From Streptosporangium subroseum (GTDB lineage Bacteria > Actinomycetota > Actinomycetes > Streptosporangiales > Streptosporangiaceae), in NCBI RefSeq assembly GCF_900188345.1, contig NZ_FZOD01000027.1:43221-107220 (forward strand): 64,000 nt of DNA, given 5' to 3'. Of the stretch, positions 54,051 to 62,535 are shown one piece after another. The first letter of the stretch is position 1. Every line of letters begins with the position of its first letter. Made by a program: the position numbers and the translations under genes. Under the pieces are notes generated by a model. That model was not told the DNA's origin, did no database searches, and was given only the letters and a program-made list of their open reading frames with translations.

Positions 54051-55230
54051 AATCCACCGAGTCGAGGACCCTGGCCGCACCGCCCAGCGCCGCCGCGCCG
54101 TATCCCAGGGTGGAGGCCACGACCCGGCAGCCCCCGACGTCCGGCGCGATCGTGCGCCCCCGCATCTCGGCCTCCACCTCGGGCAGCAGCCACGGCGCCA
54201 GCGGCACGTAGTAGCCGCCCAGGATGACCACGTCGGGGTTGAGCAGGTTGGCCATCACGGCCACCCCCTTGCCGAGGTTGCGGCCCACGGTGCCCAGCAC
54301 GTTGAGCGTGCGGGAATCGCCCGCGCGGGCCAGCCGTACCACCTCGTCGAGCTCGACCTCGACCTCCGCCGGGGAGAGCGCGGCGTGCTCCAGCACCGCC
54401 CCGATCCCGGCGACGGCCTCCAGGCAGCCCAGACGCCCGCAGCGGCACTCGGCGCCGAGCGGGTCGAGCTGGATGTGGCCGATCTCCCCGGCGTATCCCT
54501 GACCGCCTCGACGGAGCCGTCCGTCGAGGATCACCCCGGCGCCGACCCCGATCTCGCCGGTGAGGTAGACCAGGTTGGCCACCCCCGCCTGCGCGCCGAA
54601 ACGGTGCTCGGCCAGGGCCGCGAGGTTGGCGTCGTTGTCGACCTGAACGGAGAACCCCGGGTCGCGCAGGGCCTTCGCGAGGTCGCCGCTCAGATCGACG
54701 TCGTGCCAGCCGAGGTTGGGCGCGATGCGCACGGTGCCGTCCGTGCCGACCAGTCCCGGCACGCCCACGGTCAGGCCGAGGACCTGACGCTCCTCCTTGG
54801 CCATCCGGTTCACCACCCGGCGGACGATCGCCGCGACGGCGGCGATGGCCTGACCGGCCGTGATGGTCGCACCGCTGAAGGACCGCCGCCAGGACAGCAG
54901 CCTCTCCCCCGACAGGTCCACCGCGACGGCGGTGACGTAGTCGACGTTGATCTCGATGCCGATCGCGGCGTACGGCGATCCGTCGAGCACCAGCATCGTG
55001 GCCGGGCGGCCGACGCGGTTCTCGGTCAGCCCGGTCTCCCTGACCAGGCGGCGGTCGATCAGGTCGGCGACCAGGCTCGACACCGTCGCCTTGTTGAGAC
55101 CGGTGGAGGCCGCGATGTCGGCTCGCGAGCACGGCGCGTGCTCGCGGACGAATCTCAGCACGACGGCGAGGTTGGTGGCCCGGACGTCGGCGAAGTCGGC
55201 CGGCTGCGGGTCAGTCGTAGATGTGATCAA
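54025..55230 (-). CDS. ROK-family transcriptional regulator
   Basis: A 401-residue regulator of the XylR/NagC type. The MarR-like winged helix is at 15-75 (RADIAASTGLNKATVSSLVADLI), followed by a ROK sugar-binding domain with IGIEINVDYVTAVAVDL, the DNDANLAALAE segment, GEIGVGAGVILDG, EIGHIQLDPLG and the zinc motif CRCGRLGCLEA. It lies divergent from the carbohydrate ABC operon (213-bp gap), so it probably repressed that operon. The operon is now broken, which may make this gene an orphan. Confidence 0.93.
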   Translation of the reverse strand: MITSTTDPQPADFADVRATNLAVVLRFVREHAPCSRADIAASTGLNKATVSSLVADLIDRRLVRETGLTENRVGRPATMLVLDGSPYAAIGIEINVDYVTAVAVDLSGERLLSWRRSFSGATITAGQAIAAVAAIVRRVVNRMAKEERQVLGLTVGVPGLVGTDGTVRIAPNLGWHDVDLSGDLAKALRDPGFSVQVDNDANLAALAEHRFGAQAGVANLVYLTGEIGVGAGVILDGRLRRGGQGYAGEIGHIQLDPLGAECRCGRLGCLEAVAGIGAVLEHAALSPAEVEVELDEVVRLARAGDSRTLNVLGTVGRNLGKGVAVMANLLNPDVVILGGYYVPLAPWLLPEVEAEMRGRTIAPDVGGCRVVASTLGYGAAALGGAARVLDSVDSGRLPRIS

Positions 55231-55347
55231 GGTCAGTCCCGTTCCCGCTCGGCCAGGCTGGCCCCATCATGCCCCATCGTTCACCAATCTGTGACCACCC
55301 CCCGGCGGTCCGCGATCGACGACCCCTTGTGACGGAGGTCACCCTCG

Positions 55348-55379
55348 ACTAATTTGTTTGGTCGAAAAACGAACTAATT
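55348..55379. promoter_or_regulatory. Candidate ROK operator in the divergent gap
   Basis: ACTAATT occurs at 55348 and 55373 (25-bp step) in an AT-rich island, flanking TTTGTTTGGTCGAAAAACGA. AT-rich repeats of this kind are common for ROK regulators; the match is suggestive only. Confidence 0.35.
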
Positions 55380-55443
55380 CTATCAACAGCCACCCCCCGC
55401 CGATACCCCCTGACAGGTGTCGAATCAACGAAGGGAGCGCCCC

Positions 55444-55551
55444 GTGAAGGATCTCCCCCGAGGCGTGACGACGAGCAGACGTGGATTCCTCGGCCTGGTA
55501 GGACTCAGCGCGGCGATGGTCGCCGGCGGCGGCCTGCTCGGCGCGTGCCCC
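55444..55551 (+). pseudogene. Remnant of a sugar ABC solute-binding protein gene, signal peptide only
   Basis: From GTG 55444, with GGGAG upstream, the frame reads a twin-arginine-like lipoprotein signal (TSRRGFLGLVGL...GGLLGAC, lipid Cys35) as in LplA-type solute-binding proteins. After codon 36 the similarity stops abruptly at about 55551, where an inverted fragment of an IS605-type tnpA gene begins. The body of the protein is missing, apart from a 50-codon piece at 57082. Confidence 0.8.
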
Positions 55552-55650
55552 AGATCTCCTCCAGGAGCTTGGGATGCGTATCGGTGAACAGAACGCTTTG
55601 TGCCGATAAGCGGCGATGAAACCCACATACGCGGTAACCCGAAAAGGTTA
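55552..55650 (-). pseudogene. Degenerate fragment of an IS200/IS605 Y1 transposase (tnpA)
   Basis: On the minus strand one frame reads AYVGFIAAYRHKAF and, after a one-base shift, the next reads FTDTHPKLLEEI. Together these resemble the N-terminal LVFVTKYRHKVFTDxHLxxLEEI of Y1 transposases. The rest, including the HUH motif and catalytic Tyr, is gone. The fragment abuts the solute-binding-protein remnant, so a deletion probably ran from that gene into tnpA. The match is short. Confidence 0.5.
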
Positions 55651-55732
55651 TGTTCACCTGCGGCAATATCGTCAAGTTCGACCATCAACCAATCCTGTAT
55701 GGAGTATGGTCGGTGCCGTGATCGGTCAGGAA

Positions 55733-56985
55733 ATGGTCAAGCGGTAGCGCGGGCACAGAGCCCGCCTGGAGCTGACCGGCGCCCAGGCGGCGGCCCTGGA
55801 TGAGCAGGCCAGCGCCGCGATTACCGTGTGGAACTGCCTGCACGCCTACTGGACGCATTTCGCCGGGAAAAGCCCGACGCTCGCTCAGGCGGATGCGGCG
55901 ATTCGCCAGGCTCGTAAGGATGCCGTTTTTCTCGCGGTGCTTCCGGCCCAGGCCGCCCAGGCCGTTCTCAAAACGTATATGCAGGCGTGGCAGAACTTCT
56001 TCAACCCCAATCACCCGGCCAAAAAGCCAACGTTTAAAACGAAGAAGGGCCGCCCGCGTCTGGCGGTCGATGTGCCCCAGGCTCGCAATCTGCGGATCGT
56101 GCGCCTGTCGGCGAAATGGGGCGCGGTCACCGTTCCGCTGGTCGGCCGGGTCCGTTTCCGGTGGACCAAGAACCTGCCCGGCATCGGCAACAACTCCCCG
56201 GCCGGGAAGGTGACCGGCGCCAGGGTGGTGAAGGAGGCGAACGGCTGGCACATCGTGTTCCGCACCGAACAACACGTGCCACACCCGACCCCGCACCGGG
56301 GCCCGAAGGTGGCATGGACCGGGGCATCACCGTGCCCCTGGCGCTGTCCACCGGGGAGAAACTGCGGCACAAGCCGTGGCTGACCCACGGTGAGCGTGAG
56401 CGGTTGCTGCGTCTGGAGCGCGCCGCCGCCCGCCGCCGCGCCGCCCGCACCCGGGGCGAGCCGGTCTCCAACCGGCTGGCCCGCACCTACGACCAGATCG
56501 CCAGGCTCCGCGCGAAAGCCAAGCGCAGAGCCTATGACTGGCAGCACCAGACCACCACCGCGCTGGCCCGAAAGTATTCGGCGATCGTGGTAGGAGACCT
56601 GCACATTACGAACATGACCCGTTCGGCGGCGGGCACCGCCACGGCCCCGGGCACCAACGTCGCACAGAAACGGGGCCTGAACCGGGCCATCGCCGGGCAG
56701 GGCTGGGGACGCACCGTGACGTTCCTGACCTACAAGGCCGCCGAGCGGGGCGGGTGCGTGCCGACGGTGCCCGCGCAGGGCACCTCGCAAGAGTGCCACC
56801 GCTGTCACACCACCACGGCGGGATCTCGCGAATCGCAGTCGCGGTTTGTGTGTAAGAACGTGCGGTGTGGGTGGATCGGCAATGCCGACATCAATGCCGC
56901 CGGTATCAGCTTCATCGGTACAACTCTGCCGCCGGATCGGCGGTCACCGGGCGTGGAGACCTCCAGCCGTTGGGCGGGTCTGTGA
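55733..56985 (+). pseudogene. Inactivated IS605-type tnpB (RNA-guided nuclease family)
   Basis: The coding frame from ATG 55733 is broken by a TAG at codon 5 (55745-55747) and by a frameshift of about one missing base near 56311 (PHRGPKV... continues as DRGITVPLALS in the next frame). The RuvC aspartates (DRGI and GNADINAA) and the zinc finger (CHRCH...FVCKNVRCG) remain, but the glutamate of the usual VEDL motif is glycine (IVVGDLHI). Three independent lesions make an active nuclease very unlikely. It lies inside a sugar-transporter gene. Confidence 0.88.
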
Positions 56986-57002
56986 AGCGTCAACCACCCC
57001 GC

Positions 57003-57080
57003 GCCAGATCACGCGCTCTGTAAGAGGCCGCGTGATCTGGCACGGGGAATCCCCGGCATCTCAGGCCGGAGAGGAGATCA
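57003..57080 (+). mobile_element. Right end of the IS605-type element
   Basis: A perfect 13-bp stem (57003-57015 with 57029-57041) is followed by GGGAATCCCCGGC...GGCCGG and GAGGAGATCAA, the layout seen at the right ends of TnpB elements, where a hairpin is read by TnpA and supplies the 3' part of the guide RNA. The exact boundary is probably near 57080. Confidence 0.65.
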
Positions 57081-57081
57081 A

Positions 57082-57234
57082 AAGTACGAGACGCCCGAGT
57101 TCGAGCTGATGCTGGAGTTCATGCAGAAGATCTACAAGGAGGAGCTGGTCCACCCGAACGTCGTCGGCAGCAAGGGCGGCAACGAGGCCCGCGACTTCTA
57201 CATGAAGGTCCTGCGGGACAACGGCCGTGCTTAG
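57082..57234 (+). pseudogene. Internal fragment of the sugar ABC solute-binding protein
   Basis: 50 codons open with YETPEFELMLEFMQKIYKEEL and VHPNVVGSKGGNEARDFY, which resembles the middle of LplA-like solute-binding proteins (ETPEY...LVHPD). The frame ends at TAG 57232, overlapping the permease start. The flanking N- and C-terminal parts, some 400 residues, are missing. Together with 55444-55551 it shows the gene was hit by the insertion and by deletions. Confidence 0.7.
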
Positions 57235-58246
57235 CGACCGCGTAAGGACCGGGCCGGCGGGTGACCTGACCTCACCCGCCGGCGCCGGCACCTCCAAGGA
57301 TGTCGGTAAGAAGGCCGCCAGGACAAGCCGGACGCGCCAACCACTGCGTTCCCGACTGAAACGTGACTGGCAACTGCTGCTGATGACGTTTCCCGCGATC
57401 GCCCTGCTGGTCGTCTTCCACTACGTTCCCCTGCTCGGCAACGTCATCGCCTTCCAGGACTACTCGCCCTACGTCGGCATGAAGGACAGCCCGTGGGTCG
57501 GCCTGTCCAACTTCCAGTGGCTGCTGCTCGACGAGAGCTTCTGGGACGCGACCCTCAACACACTGTCGATCACGACCTTCCAGCTGATCTTCTACTTCCC
57601 CGTTCCGATCATGCTGGCCGTGCTTCTCGACAGCGTGGTACGGCCCCGCCTGCGCCTGTTCGTCCAGGGCATCGTCTACATGCCGCACTTCTTCTCGTGG
57701 GTGCTGGTCGTGACGCTGTTCCAGCAGATGTTCGGCGGCGCCGGCGTGCTCTCGCAGACGCTGCGGAACCAGGGATACAGCGGCTTCGACCTCATGACGA
57801 ATCCGGACACGTTCATCGCGCTCGTGACGGCGGAGACGGTCTGGAAGGACGCCGGCTGGGGAACGATCATCTTCCTGGCCGCGCTGGCGGCCATCAACCA
57901 GAACCTCTACGAGGCCGCCGCCGTCGACGGCGCGAGCCGCTGGCGGCGACTGTGGCACATCACCCTGCCGGGGCTGCGCCCGATCATCGTCCTGCTGCTC
58001 ATCCTCCGTCTCGGAGAGGCGCTGAACGTCGGCTTCGAGCAGTTCTTCCTGCAGCGCGACGCGGTCGGCAGGGACGCCGCCGAGGTGCTGGACACCTTCG
58101 TGTACTGGCGCACGCTGCTGACCGGCGAGTGGAGCTACGGAGCGGCGGCGGGCCTGGTCAAGTGCCTGGTGGGGCTGATCCTGATTCTGGTGGCCAACAA
58201 GGTCGCCCATCGATTCGGCGAGGACGGGATCTATAAACGATCATGA
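57227..58246 (+). CDS. Carbohydrate ABC transporter permease, LplB-like
   Basis: A 339-residue permease with a basic N-terminus and six membrane helices (LLMTFPAIALLVVFHYVPLLG, LIFYFPVPIMLAVLLD, and others). The EAA loop is EAAAVDGASRWRRLWHITLPGLRP, which contacts the ATPase. It is intact, with start GTG 57227 overlapping the broken solute-binding-protein frame. It overlaps the second permease by ATGA. No ATPase gene is nearby, so it would have relied on a shared MsiK-type ATPase. Without the binding protein and its partner permease it probably no longer functions. Confidence 0.9.
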   Translation: MLSDRVRTGPAGDLTSPAGAGTSKDVGKKAARTSRTRQPLRSRLKRDWQLLLMTFPAIALLVVFHYVPLLGNVIAFQDYSPYVGMKDSPWVGLSNFQWLLLDESFWDATLNTLSITTFQLIFYFPVPIMLAVLLDSVVRPRLRLFVQGIVYMPHFFSWVLVVTLFQQMFGGAGVLSQTLRNQGYSGFDLMTNPDTFIALVTAETVWKDAGWGTIIFLAALAAINQNLYEAAAVDGASRWRRLWHITLPGLRPIIVLLLILRLGEALNVGFEQFFLQRDAVGRDAAEVLDTFVYWRTLLTGEWSYGAAAGLVKCLVGLILILVANKVAHRFGEDGIYKRS

Positions 58247-59138
58247 CGACTCTCCCGCCCTGGGCCGAACGGCCGAGCCGCGCCGGCGGACTCCTCAAGA
58301 GGCTCATCCTCACGCTCATCACGGTGTGCGTCCTGTTCCCGATCTACCTGGTCGTGCTGACCAGCTTCTCCACGCAGGAGGCCGTGACCGAGTCCGGCGG
58401 CCTGGTCACGGTGCCCGGCCACCTCTCCCTCGCCGCCTACGAGGAGCTCTTCGTAGGCGGTGTGGTGAGCAGGTCGGTCATGGTCAGCCTCGGCGTGACC
58501 CTCGTCGGCACGGCGATCAGCCTGACCGTCACGGTGCTGGCCGCCTACGGCCTGTCCCGGCCGGGCTCCCTGATGCACCGGCCGCTGCTCTTCCTCGTCC
58601 TGCTGACGTTCCTGTTCGGCCCCGGGATGATCCCGAGCTATCTGCTGATCAGCTCGCTGGGGCTCATCGACACGTACTGGGCGCTGATCCTGCCCGGCGC
58701 GGTCGCCGCGTTCAACCTCGTGGTGATGCGGGCGTTCTTCATGAACATCCCCGCCGAGGTGACCGACAGCGCGCGCATCGACGGCGCGAGCGAGTTTCGC
58801 ATCCTGATGAAACTCGTGCTGTCGATGTCCAAGGGCGTCACCGCGGTCATCGGCCTGTTCTACGCGGTCGGCTACTGGAACTCGTTTTTCAACGCCGTCC
58901 TCTACCTGAACGACAACGCCAAGTGGCCCCTTCAGGTCGTGCTCCGGCAGTACGTGCTGCAGGGGCAGTCTTTGATCGTCGGCCAGTCGGGAGACACCAC
59001 GATCGCCGGCCAGTCCCTGCCCCCAGCCTCGCGATCCAGATGGCCATCGTCGTCGCGCTGCTCCCGGTGCTGTTCGTCTACCCGTTCATCCAGCGGCACC
59101 TCACCAAGGGAGTGATCATCGGCGCCATCAAAGGCTGA
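58243..59138 (+). pseudogene. Carbohydrate ABC transporter permease, YtcP/LplC-like, frameshifted
   Basis: From ATG 58243 the frame matches a six-helix CUT1 permease (LILTLITVCVLFPIYLVVL, TDSARIDGASEFRILMKLVL as the EAA loop, YWNSFFNAVLYLND) up to GQSLPP. There a five-C run (59020-59024) shifts the frame. The expected C-terminus LAIQMAIVVALLPVLFVYPF...TKGVIIGAIKG continues in another frame to 59138. The shift removes the last membrane helix. A sequencing error in the C-run is possible, but decay agrees with the state of the solute-binding gene. Confidence 0.85.
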
Positions 59139-59363
59139 TCGGGAACAGCCTCTTCCACAGGCGGAGACCCGTGTGAACTCACCGGCGGAGTCACTTCGGG
59201 GGAACCCCACGGAACTCCCCGGCTCTGTGGATCCACATCGACGATCGCTTCGCCGACCCCACCCGAAGTGGTCCGGGTCCGTCACGTGGTGGAGGCCGGA
59301 CCAGCCCTCGATCCCCCTTCTTGAGGATCGTCGGTCCGCCACCGGCCTCTATACCCTGTCCTC

Positions 59364-60044
59364 ATGCCAGGACCCCCTTTGACGATCAAGCTGATCATCG
59401 CGGACGATCAGGCCTTGATCCGGTTCGGCCTGCGACTCATCGTGGAGACCGCGCCCGGCATCGAAGTCGTCGGGGAGGCCGCCGACGGGCTCCAGGCCGT
59501 CGCCGAGGCTCGACGGCTACGGCCGGATGTGCTGCTGATGGACATCTCGATGCCGCGGCTGGACGGGCTCAGCGCCGCCCGGCGGCTGCTCGGCGATCCC
59601 CACCCGCCGAGGATCGTCATGCTGACCACCTTCGACACCGACGAGAACCTTCATGTCGCGCTGCGCACGGGGGTGAGCGGTTTCCTGCTCAAGAACTCGC
59701 CACCGGAGCGGCTCCTGGAGGCGATCCGTGCGGCGACCGCCGGGGACGCGCTGATCGACCCGGCGGTCACCACACGGTTGATCGCCACCTTCGCCGGCCG
59801 CCACGAACCCATCGCGCCACCGGCACTGGCCACGCTCACCCCGCGTGAGTCACAGGTGCTGCTCCTGCTGGCCCGTGGCCTGGCCAACATAGAGATCGCC
59901 CAGGAACTGAATATCGGGGAGGCGACCGTACGGACCCACGTCATGCAGGTGCTGCGCAAGCTCGGGCTCCGCGACCGCGTGCAGGCCGTGGTGTTCGCCT
60001 ACGAGGCCGGAGTGGTCCGGCCCGGGGCACAGGACCTGCCGTGA
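59364..60044 (+). CDS. NarL/FixJ-family response regulator
   Basis: A 226-residue protein. The receiver has D14/D15, phosphoacceptor D60 (LLMDISMPRLDG), the MLTTFD threonine and the LLKNSPPE lysine. The LuxR-type HTH follows (LTPRESQVLLLLARGLANIEIAQEL, EATVRTHVMQVLRKL). It is coupled to the kinase gene by a 4-base overlap. The start is ATG 59364; no clear ribosome site is visible, so TTG 59379 is also possible. Confidence 0.93.
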   Translation: MPGPPLTIKLIIADDQALIRFGLRLIVETAPGIEVVGEAADGLQAVAEARRLRPDVLLMDISMPRLDGLSAARRLLGDPHPPRIVMLTTFDTDENLHVALRTGVSGFLLKNSPPERLLEAIRAATAGDALIDPAVTTRLIATFAGRHEPIAPPALATLTPRESQVLLLLARGLANIEIAQELNIGEATVRTHVMQVLRKLGLRDRVQAVVFAYEAGVVRPGAQDLP

Positions 60045-61225
60045 CGCACCCGGCACTTCAAGGCTGGCGACCCACCCTGCTTGACCTGCTGCTCTCTCTC
60101 GCCGTGGTGGTCGCCGGCCTGGTCGAGTCGTTCGGTCGCCAAGGGCCGCTGCCCGGGCAGATCGACCACCCGGTGCCACTGGCGGCGGGCGCGGTCGCCG
60201 CCGGAGCCCTGCTGCTGTTCCGGCGCAGGTTCCCGATGACCATGCTGCTCCTGCTGACCGCGGACGGTTATGCGGTACGGGTGGTCACCGACGCCGGTTA
60301 CTACGCCGCCTGGCATTTCTACTCCACGCTCATTTTGGTGCACACCGTGGCCAGCGCGGCGGAGCTGCGCAGCCGGCGCGGCCTGGGAGGGCTGGTGTGC
60401 GTGCTGACCACGTACGGCTACCTGCAGACCTTCCAGCACAACGACATGGCCGAAGTGCTGATCAGCGCCATTTTCATGGGCGTGGCGTACACCAGCGGCA
60501 TCCTGCTGCGCCGCCAGATCGACCAGACGATGCGGCTCACCGCCCACACCACGCGGTTGGAGCTGGAGCGTGAGGAACGAGCTCGGTGGGCCGTGACGGA
60601 GGAGCGCAACCGGATCGCCCGCGAGCTGCACGACGTCATCTCACACAACGTGAGCCTGATGACCCTGCACACCGGAGGGGTGCGGATGCTGCTCGGCGAC
60701 GACCGGGCGCGGGAGCGCGACCTGCTGCTCGGCGTCGAACGGGCCGGGCGGGAGGCGGTCGAGGAACTGCGGCTCATGCTGGGGATGCTCCGCGGCGCGG
60801 ACGGCAACGGTCCCGAGGCCCTCCAGCCGAGCCTGGACCGCCTGAACGACCTGGTCACTCAGGTCGGGGAGGCCGGGCTGGAGGTCCGTCTGCGGATCAT
60901 CGGGGAGCCTTACCCCCTGCCACCGGGCCTTGACCAGTCGGCCTACCGGGTGATCCAGGAGGCCCTGACGAACGTGCTCAAGCACGCCCACGCCGCCAAG
61001 GCCGAGGTCGTCATCGGGTACGACCGGGTGGAGCTCAGTGTGGAGGTCACCGACGACGGGACCGGTCACCCGCCGGGCGGTGGGCACGGGACGGGACACG
61101 GCCTGATCGGGATGCGGGAACGGACCGCGATGTACGGCGGTGCTCTGGTCGCCGGTCCCGTCCCGGGCGGCGGCTACCGCGTGTCCGCCAGGTTCTCGCC
61201 CACCGGTTTGTCGGCGGCTTCCTGA
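60041..61225 (+). CDS. NarL-type sensor histidine kinase (HisKA_3)
   Basis: A 394-residue kinase with a multi-helix N-terminal sensor region (about 14-160), the H-box RNRIARELHDVISHNVSLM, and a compact ATPase domain (YRVIQEALTNVLKHAHA as N-box, DDGTGHPPGGGHGTGHGLIGMRERT as G-boxes). GTG 60041 overlaps the regulator stop. The membrane sensor suggests an envelope or solute signal, not identifiable here. Confidence 0.93.
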   Translation: MTHPALQGWRPTLLDLLLSLAVVVAGLVESFGRQGPLPGQIDHPVPLAAGAVAAGALLLFRRRFPMTMLLLLTADGYAVRVVTDAGYYAAWHFYSTLILVHTVASAAELRSRRGLGGLVCVLTTYGYLQTFQHNDMAEVLISAIFMGVAYTSGILLRRQIDQTMRLTAHTTRLELEREERARWAVTEERNRIARELHDVISHNVSLMTLHTGGVRMLLGDDRARERDLLLGVERAGREAVEELRLMLGMLRGADGNGPEALQPSLDRLNDLVTQVGEAGLEVRLRIIGEPYPLPPGLDQSAYRVIQEALTNVLKHAHAAKAEVVIGYDRVELSVEVTDDGTGHPPGGGHGTGHGLIGMRERTAMYGGALVAGPVPGGGYRVSARFSPTGLSAAS

Positions 61226-61875
61226 ACGACGGCCTCGCCGGACCATTCGACATCGGTCATCCGCAGCAGCCGCAACCCGATGACCCCGGAGCCTGCCAGG
61301 TAGAGCAGGCCGCCCACCGACGTGCCGATCGGGAAGATCGGTGCCCCCAGGATGCCCGCGAGCATCGCGAAGGGAGACCACCAGGGCGCGTGGCGTGCGT
61401 GGGCGAGCGCCAGGCCGAGCAGGAAAAGACCGAGCAGCCCGGCGAAGCCCGGGATCTGGAACCCTAAGCGAGCTCCGGCGTCGGCGAGCGCCTCGTCCGC
61501 GAGCATGGCCCCTTCGGCCGGTGGCAGGGCGCGTTCGAGACGAGCGTAGAAGAAGTCGCCGAGCATCAGCCCGGAGAAGTTCACGACGCCGAGCAGCGCG
61601 AGACCACCGGCGACATGACCGAACAGGACCCCGCGATGCCGGATGAGATGGATCATCCCGATGATGCCCGGGATCAGCAGGACCCAACTCCAGTGCAGCA
61701 GCGAGGCACTGACCGAGACCTGTTCCGGGTACCTGCCGTAGACGCCGACGGTGTCACCCCCCTGCCTGATCGCCGGGTCCGCGACGAGACCCGCCACGTA
61801 AACGAGAGGCGCGGCGAGCAGGCAGATCCCGGCCGCGGACCTGCGTAATGTGTGTGGATCGGATAGCACCGACAT
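61174..61875 (-). CDS. Multi-spanning membrane protein, DUF4386-like
   Basis: A 233-residue protein with about six hydrophobic helices (AAGICLLAAPLVYVAGLV, LLHWSWVLLIPGIIGMIHLI, GLALLGVVNFSGLML, FAGLLGLFLLGLALAH, FAMLAGILGAPIFPIG, LLYLAGSGVIGLRLL). No catalytic motif is seen. ATG 61875 (MSVLSDPHTLRR) is preceded by GAGGAAGG; an upstream ATG at 61902 would read through that site. It overlaps the kinase gene tail to tail by 52 bases. The function is unknown. Confidence 0.72.
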   Translation of the reverse strand: MSVLSDPHTLRRSAAGICLLAAPLVYVAGLVADPAIRQGGDTVGVYGRYPEQVSVSASLLHWSWVLLIPGIIGMIHLIRHRGVLFGHVAGGLALLGVVNFSGLMLGDFFYARLERALPPAEGAMLADEALADAGARLGFQIPGFAGLLGLFLLGLALAHARHAPWWSPFAMLAGILGAPIFPIGTSVGGLLYLAGSGVIGLRLLRMTDVEWSGEAVVQEAADKPVGENLADTR

Positions 61876-62109
61876 GAGACCTTCCTCGCGTGTCTGGCCC
61901 ACCGGAGGCAGGCGGGTGGAGACGGAAGGCTAGGCGGCGACGATGCCCCGCCGCGTCCACCACACGGGCTACTGGCCCTCCACATCCTGTTGGGCGGCGT
62001 TCTCGCAGAGGGCTGGGCCGATGCCGCCGCCTGGCAGAGGACTACGCGCGCGCCTGCGGTCACCGCCGAAAACATCGTCTACCCGGCAAGGGCGAAGGTG
62101 GCGAGGAGG

Positions 62110-62442
62110 TCAGGCGCGCGGATCATCGGAGGATCGCCGCTTCTCGCAGACGGCATGTTCCCAGGCCAGCTCCGCCTTCAGCTCGGCGACCCGGTGCTGC
62201 AGCTCGAAGATCCGGCGGACGGCGACGAGGCTCATACCCTCGCCGACAAGCTCGATGGCGTCCTGAAGGTCGGCGATCTCATGGCGGGTGTAGCGGCGCT
62301 GACCGCCGGTCGAGCGTGCCGGCCGTACCACGTCATGTTCGTCAAGACGGCGAAGAAAAGCCTGTTGAACGTGGAGCATCTCGGCCACCTGGCCAACCGA
62401 GTACAGCGGAGCGTGCTCGTCGTCGAACGGTAGCCGGACCAT
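62110..62442 (-). CDS. MerR-family regulator, HspR-like
   Basis: A 110-residue protein with a MerR HTH (YSVGQVAEMLHVQQAFLRRLDEHDVVRP, then STGGQRRYTRHEIADLQDAIEL) and a short helical tail (FELQHRVAELKAELAWEHAV) for dimerisation. No effector domain is present, as in HspR. It lies 93 bp after the Hsp20 gene on the same strand, separated by a perfect 22-bp stem. GGAAGGGAG precedes ATG 62442. Control of the small heat-shock gene is likely but inferred. Confidence 0.85.
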   Translation of the reverse strand: MVRLPFDDEHAPLYSVGQVAEMLHVQQAFLRRLDEHDVVRPARSTGGQRRYTRHEIADLQDAIELVGEGMSLVAVRRIFELQHRVAELKAELAWEHAVCEKRRSSDDPRA

Positions 62443-62464
62443 CACCGCTCCCTTCCTGACGCCT

Positions 62465-62515
62465 GAACCGCGACAGGGTGGATACCTGAGCCCGGTATCC
62501 ACCCTGTCGCGGTTC
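62465..62515. terminator. Perfect 22-bp stem between hsp20 and the MerR gene
   Basis: Arms 62465-62486 and 62494-62515 pair perfectly around a 7-base loop, 21 bp after the Hsp20 stop. It probably ends or attenuates the Hsp20 transcript, so the MerR gene may be expressed at a lower, read-through level. Confidence 0.8.
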
Positions 62516-62535
62516 GACGTTCGAATCTCGGCCGC

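Noticed and set aside
55733..56985. Functional nuclease-dead TnpB repressor controlling the transporter
   Set aside because: Attractive because of the missing RuvC glutamate and the location, but the codon-5 stop and the internal frameshift would prevent a full product.
58326..59138. A separate second-frame gene overlapping permease 2
   Set aside because: Only its last about 38 residues look real, and they are the displaced C-terminus of the permease after the frameshift at 59020.
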